From Myxococcales bacterium (lineage in GTDB: Bacteria; Myxococcota; Polyangia; Fen-1088): DNA of 15,365 nt. The notes under the pieces are model-generated. The model searched no databases. It saw only the letters and a list, made by a program, of their open reading frames with translations, and had not been told where the DNA came from. Where the stretch lies: assembly GCA_003155465.1 (NCBI GenBank), contig PMCR01000301.1, positions 8,881 to 24,245 of the forward strand, read 5' to 3'. Shown here piece after piece: positions 15,286 to 15,365 of the stretch. Each line of letters begins with the position of its first letter. Within the stretch, counting starts at the first letter, position 1. The position numbers and the translations under genes were made by a program.

Positions 15286-15365
15286 GCCGCAACTACTCTT
15301 TGCGATTGCCGATAACCAGGCATGCCGAGACCACTGCGGTTCGTTCCCGCCAATTCCCTCGTCGA
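15286..15365. other. Right edge, no supported gene
   Basis: A minus-strand frame entering from the window edge and ending at TAG 15295-15293 reads A-V-V-S-A-C-L-V-I-G-N-R-K-E. It could be the C-terminus of a gene lying beyond the window, but it is too short to identify. Nothing else is supported here. Confidence 0.3.

Overview
This is a GC-rich chromosomal window. The protein families (TPR-PEGA proteins, an FHA-GGDEF enzyme, large TPR/DUF3857/transglutaminase proteins, a Pro-rich TonB-type receptor) suggest a Gram-negative member of the Myxococcota / former Deltaproteobacteria. Taxonomy is inferred from gene content only. No rRNA, tRNA, CRISPR or intact mobile element was seen.

Left part (1-4523): on the minus strand, a TPR-PEGA membrane protein gene (480-1562) is coupled by an ATGA overlap to a lipoprotein gene with Asp-box repeats that runs off the left edge. 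Divergent from these is a TonB-dependent receptor gene (about 2061-4151). It stops abruptly inside its predicted barrel. The next bases read, in another frame, like the C-terminal tail of an unrelated protein, so the spot looks like a deletion or recombination junction. About 280 bases without a clear gene follow, containing two adjoining small palindromes.

Centre (4524-7077): an FHA-GGDEF diguanylate cyclase with intact GGEEF and inhibitory RxxD sites converges on a UbiA-family prenyltransferase gene resembling decaprenyl-phosphate phosphoribosyltransferases. Divergent from the latter is an ECF sigma factor gene whose Shine-Dalgarno lies inside a strong predicted hairpin.

Right-centre (7078-14699): the most striking part. 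After a GC-rich palindrome come two very large paralogous genes joined by an ATGA overlap. Both encode an exported TPR protein with a DUF3857-like region and a transglutaminase-like fold. The first keeps a Cys-His-Asp triad. In the second the Cys is removed by an apparent three-residue deletion and the His is replaced by Glu. The pair therefore looks like an enzyme plus pseudoenzyme, possibly controlled by the sigma factor. The second gene also carries an in-frame 33-bp tandem duplication of its own start region.

Right end (14700-15365): a decayed toxin-antitoxin locus on the minus strand. A ParE/RelE-type toxin reads in one frame through two internal stop codons. Its upstream partner survives only as a short tail that abuts nested 13-bp and 51-bp tandem repeats.
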